DNA of 64,000 nucleotides from Trachythela sp. YZ-2020 (lineage: Eukaryota; Cnidaria; Anthozoa; Malacalcyonacea; Clavulariidae), in NCBI GenBank assembly GCA_016169945.1, contig JADLSH010000052.1:620001-684000 (forward strand). The letters are read 5' to 3'. This document shows positions 1-11,175 of the stretch, piece after piece. How positions within the stretch are numbered: the first letter of the stretch is position 1; the number at the start of each line of letters is the position of its first letter. A program made the position numbers and the translations under genes. The notes below the pieces were generated by a model. That model made no database searches and was not told the origin of the DNA. It saw nothing but the letters and a program-made list of their open reading frames with translations.

Positions 1-252
1 CGCTTCAGGCTTTCCAGTTCAAATACCGGAAACTCTTTCACTGTAGGCGTATAGGATGTTAATTGGCGACTTCGTCAGCATTATAAAATTTTCCAACGAT
101 TTTTCACACCGTATTAATTGCTAGCAATATGCGAAACAAATTCAGATCAATTTCTAATTTGCCCTAGTTTATAAGGACAGAGATATTGAATGATTTTACA
201 CTGAACCCAAAGTACTCATTAATATCCTCTGTGACCTTCTGTGACTTTACAG

Positions 253-420
253 TATGCTTTTATTTATTTATTTATTTATTAAGCTTTTCCAAATATACAC
301 GTGTAGTTACATCTTATATTACATAATAATTTACACAAACAATACACACCAAACTCAAATGGCAGGGTATACGCTACAGCTTTCGCCAATTACAGCGGCC
401 CTTTATATGATTATTAAAAT
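253..420 (-). mobile_element. Short retro-insert with (TTTA)n tail
   Basis: Absent from tandem unit B at the matching position (about 2,578), so it is an insertion. It starts with a TTTA microsatellite and contains GGCAGGGTA and a CCAATTACNGCGG-like core. The same core with a TTTA or TTTTA tail recurs at 39,129-39,276 and 53,880-53,968, so this is a dispersed family: either the 3' end of a LINE or a short SINE. The tail at the low-coordinate end implies minus orientation. Confidence 0.6.
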
Positions 421-1240
421 ATGAGATTATTAAAATATGATTATTATTAATAGATTATTTTTATGAGATTATTAAAATATGAGAGTATTAAAATAGAAAT
501 ACAAATATATTTGTTGTCTATTAGATAAGTTCTAATATTGCACAAAAGATAGGCCAAGAAGACTTCAAGGAAGTCGCTGTTCGCAAAAAAGCGAACAATA
601 TTTTTATAAAGGCCCGTTTACACGTGCGATTTAGTCTTGCCAATTTCTAGTTTAGATGAATGATATAGCTAATTATGAGCGAGCTAGCAGAAAAAGTGGG
701 GAAACTAGCCCCCTGAGCCAGCGGTTGTCTGTTTTATAGGTTTTGAGGTAGGTATAATGAGAACCATATTGAGAGTGCAATTTAGTCTAATGGCTATCAA
801 ATGGCAGCGCTGATCATGCTGTTTAAACATGGAATGTAAAATTGTATCGGCATGAATATACCGTAAATGCTCGTTTTAGCGCCGCTCCTGGTTAAGCGCC
901 GCACCTAGGATTAAAATAATTTAATAAGCGCTGGTCCCTATATTAAGCGCCGCACCTGTCTAACTATAGTACGGCGCTTAATCGGGGTAATAAAGAGTTT
1001 AAGCTTGACGTTTACCGCAATTGGCTAGTGCGGCGTTAACTTGATAGGATACATAAATAATCGCACTAAATAAGCGTTTCAGTTTCGCTGTTTGACGTTA
1101 GTAGAGGCGTTCATGCAAACATCGTCATCATGCAGAAATTTTCAGAGCTTGAAAACCAGTCTTAGTCATACCGTTTGCTATACCGTGCTATTGACTAGCA
1201 CTGAAAGGGTCCCAACTACAAACGAATATTTGAATAGTCT

Positions 1241-1660
1241 TTAATACATAAGTGGAAATTGTTTAAATGCTTTTTCTACATGGGTTATCTCAAAGTGTGT
1301 GTATTTGTCTTTGCGAGTGCTAAGTTCCTCGTCCAGTATTTTTGCCAGTTTGTGCTTCTTTGTCAATGCCGTGAACTTTGCTGGAACAACCAGACCAACT
1401 TCTCGTTTTCTCTTGCCTGAAACTTTGGCTACCACTTTGTTCGACTCGTTTGCTTTCAAAAAATTGTTCACTAGACTTGATAGCTCCATGGGAACGTGGC
1501 CAACTGACATCCTTTCCTCAGTTTTCCCTACAGTTCTGTATACGCCAATGTCGTTTTTATCGTAATCCATTATTGCTTCGCTCCGCATGTCTTTCATACA
1601 AAATAGTGTTTCTCCATTGTACGGTTTCCAAACCAAGTTGTGAACATGACAAAGCTCCAT
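1241..1660 (-). pseudogene. HIRAN-like protein fragment, 139 aa
   Basis: A minus-strand reading frame of 139 codons. It has the layout of a HIRAN-type domain: an opening CHVHNLVWKPYNGE block, a YDKNDIGVYRT block and then VGHVPMELSSLVNNFL, which is the conserved VGHxP-type strand of HIRAN-like proteins, followed by a basic stretch (GKRKRE). HIRAN domains bind DNA ends in SNF2-type proteins, but many cnidarian and fish genomes carry stand-alone versions in repeats. It lies antisense to and adjoining the pogo transposase remnant, so it is probably transposon cargo or a second, nested element. The family call is from motif resemblance by eye; function is not shown. Confidence 0.45.
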
Positions 1661-1662
1661 CT

Positions 1663-1977
1663 AGGAGAACAATTTTAAAATGGATCATTGATTCGTTGGG
1701 AGAATTACCAACCGATTTGATAACGAAATCGTTTAAACCGTGTGCATTGAGTCTTCCCACTGACTGTTCAGCTGACGACACAATTCACTGTTTTACGGAA
1801 GGTGAGCCCTGCCGACAGGGTCGTGAAGTACTTCGATCCCAGCAATCCGTTTTAGATGAGCCCGATGCAAATCCATTTGAACTAACTAATTCGGATATCG
1901 AAGAAGCTTCTGGTCCTGATTTATGGGTAGATAGTGATCAAGATGACGATGATGAGGAGGACATTGATGTTCTATAA
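1663..1977 (+). pseudogene. pogo/Tigger DDE transposase, C-terminal fragment
   Basis: The plus-strand frame from about 1,663 reads SRRTILKWIIDSLGELPTD, then a KSFKPCAL block, an acidic region and a terminal acidic run ending DDDDEEDIDVL before TAA at 1,975. The order W-x-I...KSF-K-C-(A/G)L followed by an acidic tail is how DDE_1 transposases of the pogo/Tigger/jerky group end. The catalytic DDE region is missing: the sequence upstream in this frame is the antisense of the HIRAN-like frame. It is a decayed fragment with no expected activity. Confidence 0.6.
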
Positions 1978-3459
1978 TTCGAGTTATAAATAAAAAGCTA
2001 TAATTGATATTCTATTCTAGTTATATGCACCAAAGTGACATTATATTCTGTTGACACTATATATCATGTAAACATTTTTTGTTAATTTGTTAGGTTTTTA
2101 GGCAATGAACATTTTTGGGGTGAACCTTTAGCACCGGAAAATGTTTTCAGTGTTTGGATTTGTTGAAGGATATTAATTGTCCATGTTTGGAAATATGACA
2201 ATATCAACAAATCTTCGAAGTTAATTTCAACTACATTTCTCTGCATGGTATAAATTGAAATACGCTATTGACAAAAACAGAATTGAAATAGCAACGATTT
2301 AGACTTTCCAGTTCAAATACCGGAAACTCTTTCAGTGTAGGCGTATAGGATGTTAATTGGCGACTTTAGCATTATAAAATAAGCAACGATTTTTCACGCC
2401 ATATTACTTGCTAGCAATATACGAAACAAATTCAGATCAATTTCTATTTTGCTTGTGCGTGTCAATTTGGCCTAGTTTATAAGGACTGAGATATTGAATG
2501 ATTTTACACTGAACCCACTTTGGGTTCATGAGCACTTTGCTCATTAATATCCTCCGTGACCTTCTGTGACTTTACAGTATACTGATGAGATGCATTAAAA
2601 TAGAAATAGAAATATCCTTGTTGTCTATTAGATATATTAAGTTCTAATATTGCGCAAAAGATACGCCAAGAAGACTCCAAGGAAGCCGCCGTTCGCCAAA
2701 ACGCGAAATATATAGGCCCGTTTACACGTGCGATTTAGTCTTGCCAATTTCTATTTCAGATGAATGATTATAGCTAATTATGAGCGAGCTAGCAGAAAAA
2801 GTGGGGAAACTAACCTCCTGAGCCAGCGGTTGTCTGTTTTTATAGGTTTTTATGTAGGTAATGAGAACCATATTGAGAGTGCAATTTAGCCTAATGGCTA
2901 TGACGGCGCTGATCATGCTATTTAAACACGCAATGTAAAATTGTATTAAGGATTATGTGTGTAACCACCAGAAACAAGAATAGAAGATGCGTAAGAGAGT
3001 AATGTGCATTAAACACCGTGACACAAGAGTGGACTTTCACCTATGGAAGCTAACTTTGACCTCATGCCAACACATGCAAGAAGTCAGTTTTTCTATATAA
3101 TTATATTGCTATTGCATGACTTACTTGCTCGCCCACAACTCTTAATTAATAAAAAACGGGCAGTTCATTGTTGGAAATTTGACAAGATGAGCACATCCTT
3201 GAAATCGATGAGCACATCCGTAACTTTGACTTCTTTGTTCAAGTATCGGAAAATCTTTTCAGTGTTTGGATTTGTTGAAGGATATTAATTGTCCATGTTT
3301 GGAAATATGACAAGATTAACAAATCTTCGAAGTTTCAACTGCATTCTCTGGTATAAATTGAAACAAACTATTGACAAAAATAGAATTGAAATAGCAACGC
3401 TTTAGGCTTTCCACTTCAAATACAGGAAACTCTTTCAGTGTAGACGTATAGGATGTTAA

Positions 3460-4050
3460 TACATTTTTAAGAGTACAATACTACGGTATTGAGACCTATA
3501 ACTATATATAGGTAATAATACTATTGAAAAGGTAAAGAAATATAAACTTCTTGGAGTTATTTTAACAGACGACCTAAAATGGAATGAACATGTTGCTTAC
3601 ATATATGGAAAAGCATGTAAAAGATTATACTCATTGCGTATACTACATAAAGCTGGTGTTAAAACAGACAATAAAATTATGTTAAAAGTTTATCTTGCAA
3701 CTATATAAGACCAATACTAGAATATGCGGTACCATATGCGAAACAACAACAGTCGAAATTTTTATCTTTTTAATGATAAATCGTACTGTCGAACAAAGTT
3801 ATGTGGTGACTTTTTTACCTTTAAATACTATATTAACTTTTCATAGATATAGTTTTATGCAGATATTTAAATAACTTTAATATATAGATTATAGGTTTGA
3901 AACGTTGTATATAAATAAGTTTTCCTTTTATTCCCTTTCTTATTGATAGGTCAAATCTAGACTCGTTAATTCAGTTTTTGTATCTATTTTACAAATTGCA
4001 AGAGAGTTTAATAAACTTAAATTATTATCATAATTATTATTATTATAATT
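3460..4050 (+). mobile_element. Non-LTR retrotransposon (LINE) fragment, RT C-terminal end
   Basis: Inserted within tandem unit C at the sequence that reads GTTAAT-TGGCGAC in unit B. The plus strand around 3,510-3,710 translates to KKYKLLGVILTDDLKWNEHV and then KACKRLYSLRILHKAGV, the standard block following the palm domain in LINE reverse transcriptases (YLGV-x-LD-x-L-W-x-H). A stop interrupts the frame near 3,706. The rest is AT-rich and ends in an ATT-rich microsatellite (4,020-4,050), as in LINE 3' tails. 5'-truncated and dead. Confidence 0.75.
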
Positions 4051-4114
4051 GGGGACTTCAGCATTATAAATTAAGCAACGATTTTTCACAACGTATTAAT
4101 TGCTAGCAATATAC

Positions 4115-5053
4115 CATGGCCAGAAATTTGCGACATTGAGCCATTTTATGACCAGCGGCTAACTGCTGTAAATTCAAAATGGAACTAAGCGTTCACAGTC
4201 ACAATCTCTCCTAAAATTTGGTTAATGTTTGCAAGTTCACTTTTGATGACGCTTATCAATCTTACAGTTACAAATATACTCAGAGCAAAGCTCTCAATAG
4301 CGACTACGGTCGAAATTGCGCAACGGAGCTCCCGTTGCGTAAAATGACAAGAAAAGGGATCAAATTTCCCCGAGACACGCAATTACTAAATATATAAATA
4401 CAAAATACATTAGAAATACCTAGTACGCTGAACAGTAATACCGCAGCCCCTAGCACTATAGCCTGAAAGAATGCCCTGTCTTTCAGCTTCAATTTGATAC
4501 CTTGCACGGCGAATAATATGAACGTGAAATTGATTTTTTGTCATTAAAGACACAGCATTGAATGTTGATCTTCCGTCTCAATGTTCTCGTCTCGTTAAGT
4601 CTAAAACATCGCTTTTTGATAAACAAAATGAAACATCAAACAACATATATTTCAACAAATGAAAGCGACATTTTGTGGTGTATTACTCATACTTCGCAGT
4701 GTAAACGGCACAAATTGAGAAGCAATGCTGAGTAACTTGCTTGAGGCCTTTCAATATCATGAAATACGGGATTTTCGTCAAACTTCCATAGGTTAGTAAA
4801 GCAATCGTATACATAAAGTTCTCATTCGGTTCTGACACATAATTTTATCCAAACAAAACCTCAAATATAGCCCTATGTGACTATTTGGGTATGTAATACT
4901 ATGGATCAACGGCACAAATTGGAAATATTTTGTAGGTAGTCTTCTATTGAACTTTTTGTGAACTATTACTGATAATCTTATACTGTTGTCAGACGCCATA
5001 TTTTGCTGTTCGTGCGCATGCGCAATATCGCGTGTCGCGAATTTCTGGCCATG
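4115..5053. mobile_element. Non-autonomous DNA transposon, ~21-bp inverted termini
   Basis: The left terminus (CATGGCCAGAAATTTGCGAC at 4,115) is matched in reverse at 5,033-5,053. Unit B lacks the 939-bp insert at the same site (GCAATATA-CGAAAC), which fixes both ends. The small open frames inside, including a hydrophobic one at 4,304-4,507 on the minus strand, are not recognised and I do not call them genes. Confidence 0.75.
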
Positions 5054-5381
5054 CGAAACAAATCCAGATCAATTTCTATTTTGCTTGTGCGTGTCAATTT
5101 GGCCTAGTTTATAAGGACTGAGATATTGAATGATTTTACACTGAACCCAAAGTGCTCATTAACATCCTCTGTGTCCTTCTGTGACTTTACAGTATACTAA
5201 TGAGATGCATTAAAATAAGAAGAGAAATATCCTTTTTGCATGCACAAAGGATAGGTCAAGAAGACTCCAAGGAAGTCGTTGTGTGCCAAAAAGCTAACAG
5301 TATTTTTTGTAGAGGCCCGTTGACACGTGCGATTTAATCTTGCTAATTTTTTGTTTTGTCGGAGGATGTTATAATTGTCAA

Positions 5382-5479
5382 TGTGCGTGGTTGAAAAATG
5401 TCAAGATAACTTCGATAACAAGAGACCTTATGTGCGTGGTTGAAAAATGTCAAGATAACTTTGATAACAAGAGACCTTG
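5382..5479. repeat. Two tandem copies of a 49-bp unit
   Basis: The unit starting TGTGCGTGGTTGAAAAATG at 5,382 is repeated at 5,431 with one clear change. It lies about 150 bp upstream of the TATA box at 5,626 and so falls in the presumptive promoter of the toxin-like gene. Confidence 0.85.
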
Positions 5480-5625
5480 AAGTCTCAACAACATTTCCTT
5501 GTTATTGCTTGAAAGAAACTCTTTATTAAAAGAGAATTGAAAAGAACAGGCTTTTTATTTTTGTTACCAATCTAGGCGTGTGCAGCTTTTCATCCGGCAT
5601 AGTTAATAGAAAGGACTATAAGGCG

Positions 5626-5637
5626 CTATATATAAAG
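5626..5637 (+). promoter_or_regulatory. TATA box and presumptive 5'UTR exon of the toxin-like gene
   Basis: CTATATATAAAG is followed about 30 bp later by a stretch (about 5,660-5,734) without any ATG, which ends at a good splice donor (GCTG|GTATGT at 5,734/5,735). The next strong acceptor upstream of a start codon is at 8,654 (TTCTTCCACAG). This suggests a non-coding first exon and a 2.9-kb intron. A second TATA-like run at 6,768-6,780 is an alternative promoter. Both assignments are inference. Confidence 0.45.
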
Positions 5638-5734
5638 CTGGTTCACACCAAACTTTCAAAATTAAGCTGCAGACGAGGCTTAGTAACAGAAGCTGACAAG
5701 AAGATTATTTCAAACAAGGTTCTTGGATTCGCTG

Positions 5735-8654
5735 GTATGTATGATATTAGATAGCATATATTACAACGTTTATGTCTTAGAACGTATTACTTAGCTTGTT
5801 TTTAACATGCATGCATGATTAATAGTTATATGCGTCAGACCAAATAAATGAATTAAAGGACGAGTTTCATTACACGGACACCTGATGGCTTGCGAATTAG
5901 TTTACTTTTTGCGGTGGCTATCCACGGTTATTCACTCTCGTTGTCCGGTTCTCGGTTCTCACAAAGTGAGACACTTGTAGAGCGAAATACGTGCGAGGAG
6001 ATACATGCCTGCATGCCCACAGGAATGACGTAGACTAAGGTAAGGCTATGTATTTGATTCCAGTCGGAAGGCCTGCATGGCGGTTTCATTTTTCACAACT
6101 GATCGCGGTTAGTTTTGCAACACTCGTAATTTCACCATCACACTTGTCCTCAACATCTTATTGAATTACGTAAATGCCATTATTATATAAATGCGAGCGT
6201 TTTATTAGAAAATATCAGTGGCGTATTTTCCATATCTTCACTAGTGTAGATATTGATGACGTCATTTATCGAAATGAAGTTTAACTGTGTTCTTTCAATA
6301 TAATAGGGAAATTTAGATTTGACGACGGCTATACCAGAACGACTACGAGATTTTCCGTTCAATATCTGCTAATACAAACTTGTTATCATCCTCTCTTTGG
6401 CACAGCACATCTTTATAACAACAGTTGAGCCAAAGCGAGTACAACTTTGAGTTTGTGTTAGCAGATATTTAACGGGAAAATGTCGTAGTCGTAGTCGACG
6501 TAAAGTTCCCTAATAAAACGTATAGTGTGGCTTGAAGATATGAATTTTATCTTCTCGCTGTGGAAACAACGTTTTTGTTGTTCCAACGCCACTCAGATAA
6601 AATTCATAACTATACGCACCGCTGTGAAATATCGTTTGGCTTTATATATTTTTTTGCCTGAAGCTAAATGCTATTTATCTTCTAACAAATGCGCAGCGGC
6701 AGTAAGAATTACGGTGCGTTGACCAGCAAGTATATTATGACTTTCTCTATTAAGTTCCCTTCATGAATATATATATAAACCCGCCCCCGTATTTCCTATC
6801 CACATATTAGTCTAGAAGTGTTCTTTATACCTTCAATTGACTTAAATGTTTAGTTTACTATAGTTAAAGTAGTGATTTTTATCGTTCTTAAAAAAATTGA
6901 AAGATGTCTAAAAAAATAGTTGTCCAAAATCATCAAGAATTATTTCATAAATTACCCACCTTTCACAAATTATATGTTGTCCTGATGTCCAATCGCAGTG
7001 AGTCGCATTCAAGGTTAAGCCTGTACTTCGAGCCGTCTTTTCTTAACATAATTACGAAACTAATCTGCATTGGCAATGCGAATATATTCACTTTGATAAG
7101 ATTTAACAACAGCCTTCAATACTGCCGTATACTTTTGTCCTGATATCTCAGACTTGACAGAATACATGTAGAATTGTGCTTTATTTTTATCACGCCCGGC
7201 CATAAAATAATTATTGATTAATTTAATAAAATAAACATCGGTTCATAATTGAAGCATGAAACATTCAATGGAAACACGGCCGAAGTTCCGGAAAAGCCAT
7301 TCTCAAGTCAATTTTAGCACGAAAATCGTATAAAATATATGTTGCTTGTTTTGCTCTCTCTTTTGCTCCAAAATGAATGCCAAAAGGTAGAAGATCATTT
7401 GTAATTTATTTTTTATCTATGAAAATAAAGCAATCTGATTGGCTAGCGAGCGGATTTTTGCATCCGGCCCGCTCTGAAACTCATCCGTCCCGCTCTGGAT
7501 TACGCGACAAAACACAGGAGTGAAACAATTTTTAGATTAAAAAATCTACCCAAAAAGTTCAAAAAGCTAGCCTAACGATAGTTAGAGTACAAAAATGAAT
7601 TGCATCAACTCCAAAGGCTTCATACTAAGCACGATGCGTCGAGAAAACTAATACATTTGTTTTAAATGCTCGTGTATTAAAACTAATACATTTGTTTTAT
7701 TGCTCATGTATTTCAGTATTTGGCCACATTAAAGTTAAAAAAATACAGTTTAAAACAGATATCATAGAAGAAAAAACTTTTCTCCATACACAAAACTTAA
7801 AAATATGGACCAACTGTAGTGAAAACATGATTTTTCTGCCCATTTGTTAAAGTACTTTTCGTATACATATTGTAAACAAAAAAAATTAAAGCCGTGGCCC
7901 TTGGCAAACAAAGTTGAGGCTATATGTTTTTTTACCGTGAAATGATCAGAAAAAAATTACAGCATACCTTGTTCATCGTCCAGTTTTTAGTAGAAAGTGT
8001 TGGTCGAAGTCCAAACACATGCGTTCACTGCATGATTCACTTTATGAGTTTTTCATGGCCAAAGCAAGTAAACACGAAGATATCCTTGTCGAAGAAATAC
8101 GGAATACCGGAAAACCAGGCCAAAATCTTTCATTCCTATGCTTTTCTACTGCCATATTTAAAAATATCGTGTACATTTTTACAGAAACTATGGTTTTTTG
8201 TGAGTTTCTTGCCAGTTTTCTTGAGTTTTCGTCTTCGTGTTTTCTTTTAACATTCGTCTCGCTTTGAATTCACAATTGCACTGATCTCAAATTATTTCGC
8301 CCTCCGGGCTCGGGCCGTTTTCAAGACCTCGGGCACAGTTTTTCTCATCCGGACCTCGCAACCGGTAAATAACATATATATACTACAGATATACTTTTCT
8401 CTTACCTCAAAGTTGCCACTTCAACCTGTTTCATCCAACGAAGGAATTTTCTTTGCTCAATTTCACCCCTCCATTCGGTGCATGTTTCTGGTATTTCTTT
8501 CGAATTTTAATTATATTTTAGAGTGGTTATTTCTAGGATTTGTGCGGTTTTAGAATAATTTTGTTTGTGTCAGAAATTCCCAATGTGGCGGGATATTGCC
8601 ACTTTAACTTTGTTTTCATTTAATACTGTATATGTTTCCTTTGTTCTTCCACAG
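5735..8654 (+). other. Presumptive first intron, no gene recognised
   Basis: Runs from the GTATGT donor to the TTCTTCCACAG acceptor. It holds a TA-flanked MITE (6,306-6,510), a TATA-like run at 6,768-6,780 and AT-rich sequence. Open frames here (for example 7,924-8,250) lack coding features I can recognise. If 6,768 is the true promoter, the part before it is intergenic. Confidence 0.35.
6306..6510. mobile_element. MITE with TA target duplication (Tc1/mariner-type size)
   Basis: 205 bp bounded by TA on both sides. The first and last ~75 bp are inverted repeats of one another (GGGAAATTTAGATTTGACGA at the left, its diverged complement ending TAAAGTTCCC at the right). No coding capacity. It could fold into a near-complete hairpin. 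Confidence 0.75.
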
Positions 8655-8663
8655 AAAAAAAGG

Positions 8664-10021
8664 ATGCGTCCTAACTTGTTTTGGGGCTCGGTTGTTTCGC
8701 TTGCGGTCTTATTGCTGTTCACCAATGGACAACGAATTTCAAAGCAAGACAAAGACAAGATCACCAAAGGACTGGAAGCTGGCAAAGGCCTCGCGAGTGC
8801 GTTAAGCGACGGCAACTTCCAAGCATCGTTGAGAAATTTTGGGACAAGATCGGCTGCTTTTCTTGGCGCATTGGGTCCACTGGTCGCGTTCGCATTCTCC
8901 TTCATTCCAGGCGGAAGTAATAACGGACTTCAGAAATTGTACGAGTACATGAAAAAAGAATTTGATATAATCAACCAGAAGTTGGACACCCTGCCACTGC
9001 GATTTGAAGAAGTGCGAAAGCTAATTGACTGGCGAAGCCTTCAAACAAACTATGGCGTTTACGAAAGGAATATTCAGGCAGCTGAGGACAAACTTAATCG
9101 ATATTTTAGAGTGAGCAGGGAAGGTCGTACCCACGCTAAAGAAGCATTCATGCGTATATATGACAACGGTGTTGCAGGTTCGACCCAGAAGCTTTATAAT
9201 GGTGTCGTTAATCACAGGCAAATCTTATCCCAGAACATTATCGCGGCGGTCATTAAGAAGACTGGGTGTTACAAGAAGAAGGTCGAAAGCTTCGGCCTTG
9301 GTCTCACCCAACTCATACTTCAGGGGATTAAAATCGAATTGGCCTACTATACTTTCAACGGCTGGTCCACTGCCGACCTTGAGAAAGAATGGGCAGGCAA
9401 ACTGAAGAAATTCTGTGAGTGTTGCTTCAAGCAAGCAAGAAATGCAAGTCGGGATACTATCGACAGATGAGGAAAGACGTGAACAAACTGATCATAGACA
9501 ACTCTGGCCAAAAACCCAAAGAGATAAGATGGACCATCTACAACTTCCTCGTCGCCAAGTACGACTGGCGTTACTGGATGGTAGTAGCCTACAGGGGCGT
9601 ACGTGGCTACGATAAACACACCATAAACACATGTGGCGGTGGTTATTGGCTCAGTAGATATGGTAAAAACATCATCGTAGCAAGCCAGGACAAGAGTGTC
9701 CGTTATTTTCAACGATCGAGGGCTCAACAAGGGATCAGCAGGATGAACAAGCACATCACTTCAGACTGCACTAGATATTTAAAACCATATGGCTACAACG
9801 GCAAGGCTTCTGGGGTTGCCAACGTCATTAGACGCCAGGTCGGCAGGACATGCAGTCAATTTGCTTTGGTTTTGGTGGTCCGACGATTCGAGCCAATCTA
9901 TTATGTCAGTTGGAAAAGCCGTCGTTATCTTGGCTTCGTTCGCGTTTTAGATAATGATGGCTCTTGGAATTGTGCCCGGTTGGGCTATCACTTGTTATAC
10001 AACGTCTTGTTTTTCGGATGA
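8664..10021 (+). pseudogene. Jellyfish-toxin-family (pore-forming) protein gene, frame disrupted
   Basis: The protein begins with a clear signal peptide (MRPNLFWGSVVSL, a run of L/V/A, then TNGQ) directly after a strong 3' splice site at 8,654, which is why I choose this ATG over the upstream frame start at 8,565. The N-terminal half is helical and contains a long hydrophobic segment (roughly residues 70-90, ending in FSFIPGG), then an amphipathic stretch with a KLD motif, which fits the membrane-active N-terminal domain of the cubozoan/scyphozoan toxin family. The C-terminal half is rich in Y, W and paired basic residues. The first frame stops at 9,470 while the family-like continuation lies in another frame from about 9,419 to 10,021, so a single indel near 9,415-9,430 separates them. 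The combined length, about 450 codons, is normal for the family. It may be a real pseudogene or a sequencing error. No other interruption is visible. Confidence 0.65.
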
Positions 10022-10221
10022 TAGAATTCTGCACAATCACGTCATGGATACTGTACACCTGCAAAACATGACGGGATTGTGATGTGGACTAACAGTCGTT
10101 GACTTGATTAGAAATGAGTAAGATTGATCATAAAAACTTAGTGAACCATGTCTTTTTTCATAGCTTTGATGATTAAATTGGTGATCAAATTTGTGCGTTG
10201 TCTTTGAAATATATAGCTTAA

Positions 10222-10690
10222 GGTGGCTCGATACAGTTTTCTAAAAGTTCAGATGTACAACAGTTTAACATATTTCAACTTCGTATTTTTAAATTTGCTG
10301 TGCCAATACACGCTTGTGAAATTCACTCTAAAATGGCCTATTGTTTAATTCGTGTATTTAGAAAGAAGCACGGTGACCCCCGTGTTTTTTCATGTGTTAT
10401 TTTACCGAGAACATAAACCAACAATGAGCAAAATATGCAAAATTCTGTATTGCCATCTTGCTTGAAAAGGCAAAAATGTCGTTTCTTTCGTAAATATTTT
10501 TTTGGCATTACAGAATTTTTCTATTTTTGGTATAATAAATTACTTTTGCGATAAGATGCAGCATACAAAATTTGACCATAGGTCACCGGAAAAAATAATG
10601 AGATATAGCGTATTGTTTTTCAAAGTTGAATCTTTTAATAACGTCAGCAATTCACACGCAAGACGCTATACGTCTTTCCGAACACAAACA
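10222..10690 (+). mobile_element. TTAA-flanked element, partial copy
   Basis: Starts at TTAA (10,218-10,221) with GGTGGCTCGATACAG, the same terminus found inverted at 58,368 and 59,039. Internal blocks around GGCATTACAGAATTTTTCTA and TAATGAGATATAGCG match the reverse complement of the right-arm copy. The distal end is missing or too diverged to see. Non-coding. Confidence 0.7.
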
Positions 10691-10984
10691 TCGTAATAAG
10701 AGTCGATTTGATCAACGTTTTCAGGTATTGTGATTATATTGTAAGAGACCGTCGGTAAACAATTTTTCCCTAGAAATATTCTCATGTTCATTGTTTCTAT
10801 CTGGTGATCGTGTATTTTTACTGATTCATCATACATTTTAAAGCCATAGTTTGCGTCCTTAAATTGTAAACGTGTGCTTTAGCGCGAGTTGGCTGCTAGT
10901 TTTTCCTGAGTTATAAAGCAGTTTTTGTGTTTGCGCACCGTAGACACTATGCTGTACTGTAAACTGTAAACTGAAACTTGTCCA

Positions 10985-11175
10985 CATTTAACAGCGCAAC
11001 TTCCGTAACTACATTTAACAGCGTAACTTTACTATTGTTAACTCCGGAAGTTGTCAACATTTACAGCGTAACGTACTCCAGAGGTTGTAAACATTTGGAG
11101 CCGTAAATCCAAAGTTGTCAATATTTACAACCAAAACTCTGAAGTTGTGAACATTTACAACCATAGCTCCGAATT
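10985..11175. repeat. Degenerate minisatellite, ~30-36-bp unit
   Basis: Repeats a core like GAAGTTGTNAACATTTACA with varied spacers about six times. No open frame of interest. It lies in intergenic DNA about 1 kb past the toxin-like gene. Confidence 0.7.

Larger units (their letters stand above)
850..2127 (+). mobile_element. pogo/Tigger-like DNA transposon remnant
   Basis: Inserted in tandem unit A; unit B lacks it. The left end carries several short GCGCCGC / TTAAGCGCC repeats in both orientations (870-980), as in subterminal transposase-binding regions. It contains the C-terminal part of a DDE_1 (pogo/Tigger) transposase on the plus strand and a HIRAN-like reading frame on the minus strand. 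I could not find matching terminal inverted repeats, so the ends are approximate. Confidence 0.55.
1..5560. repeat. Three diverged direct tandem units (~1.1 kb) upstream of the toxin-like gene
   Basis: Unit A begins at 1 and resumes after an insertion at about 2,128-2,296. Unit B is about 2,297-3,396. Unit C starts near 3,397 and ends near 5,560. Each unit opens with the same stretch (CTTTCCAGTTCAAATACCGG in A and B, slightly changed in C), followed by shared blocks around GGATGTTAATTGGCGAC and CACTGAACCC. Unit A is interrupted by a tailed retro-insert and a pogo-like element; unit C by a LINE fragment (3,460-4,050) and a MITE (4,115-5,053). No convincing coding sequence is conserved across the units. 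The array stops immediately before the TATA box at 5,626, so it could be duplicated upstream sequence of a gene family, but that is inference. Confidence 0.85.

Noticed and set aside
4185..4507. Hydrophobic minus-strand frames in the MITE at 4,115-5,053
   Set aside because: Short, overlapping, no recognisable family, and inside a non-autonomous element.
7924..8250. 108-codon open frame before the toxin-like gene
   Set aside because: No domain, low-complexity hydrophobic content, overlaps another frame, and lies in the presumptive intron.
8565..8663. Upstream extension of the toxin-like frame
   Set aside because: A strong polypyrimidine-CAG acceptor at 8,654 separates it; the signal peptide starts cleanly at 8,664.
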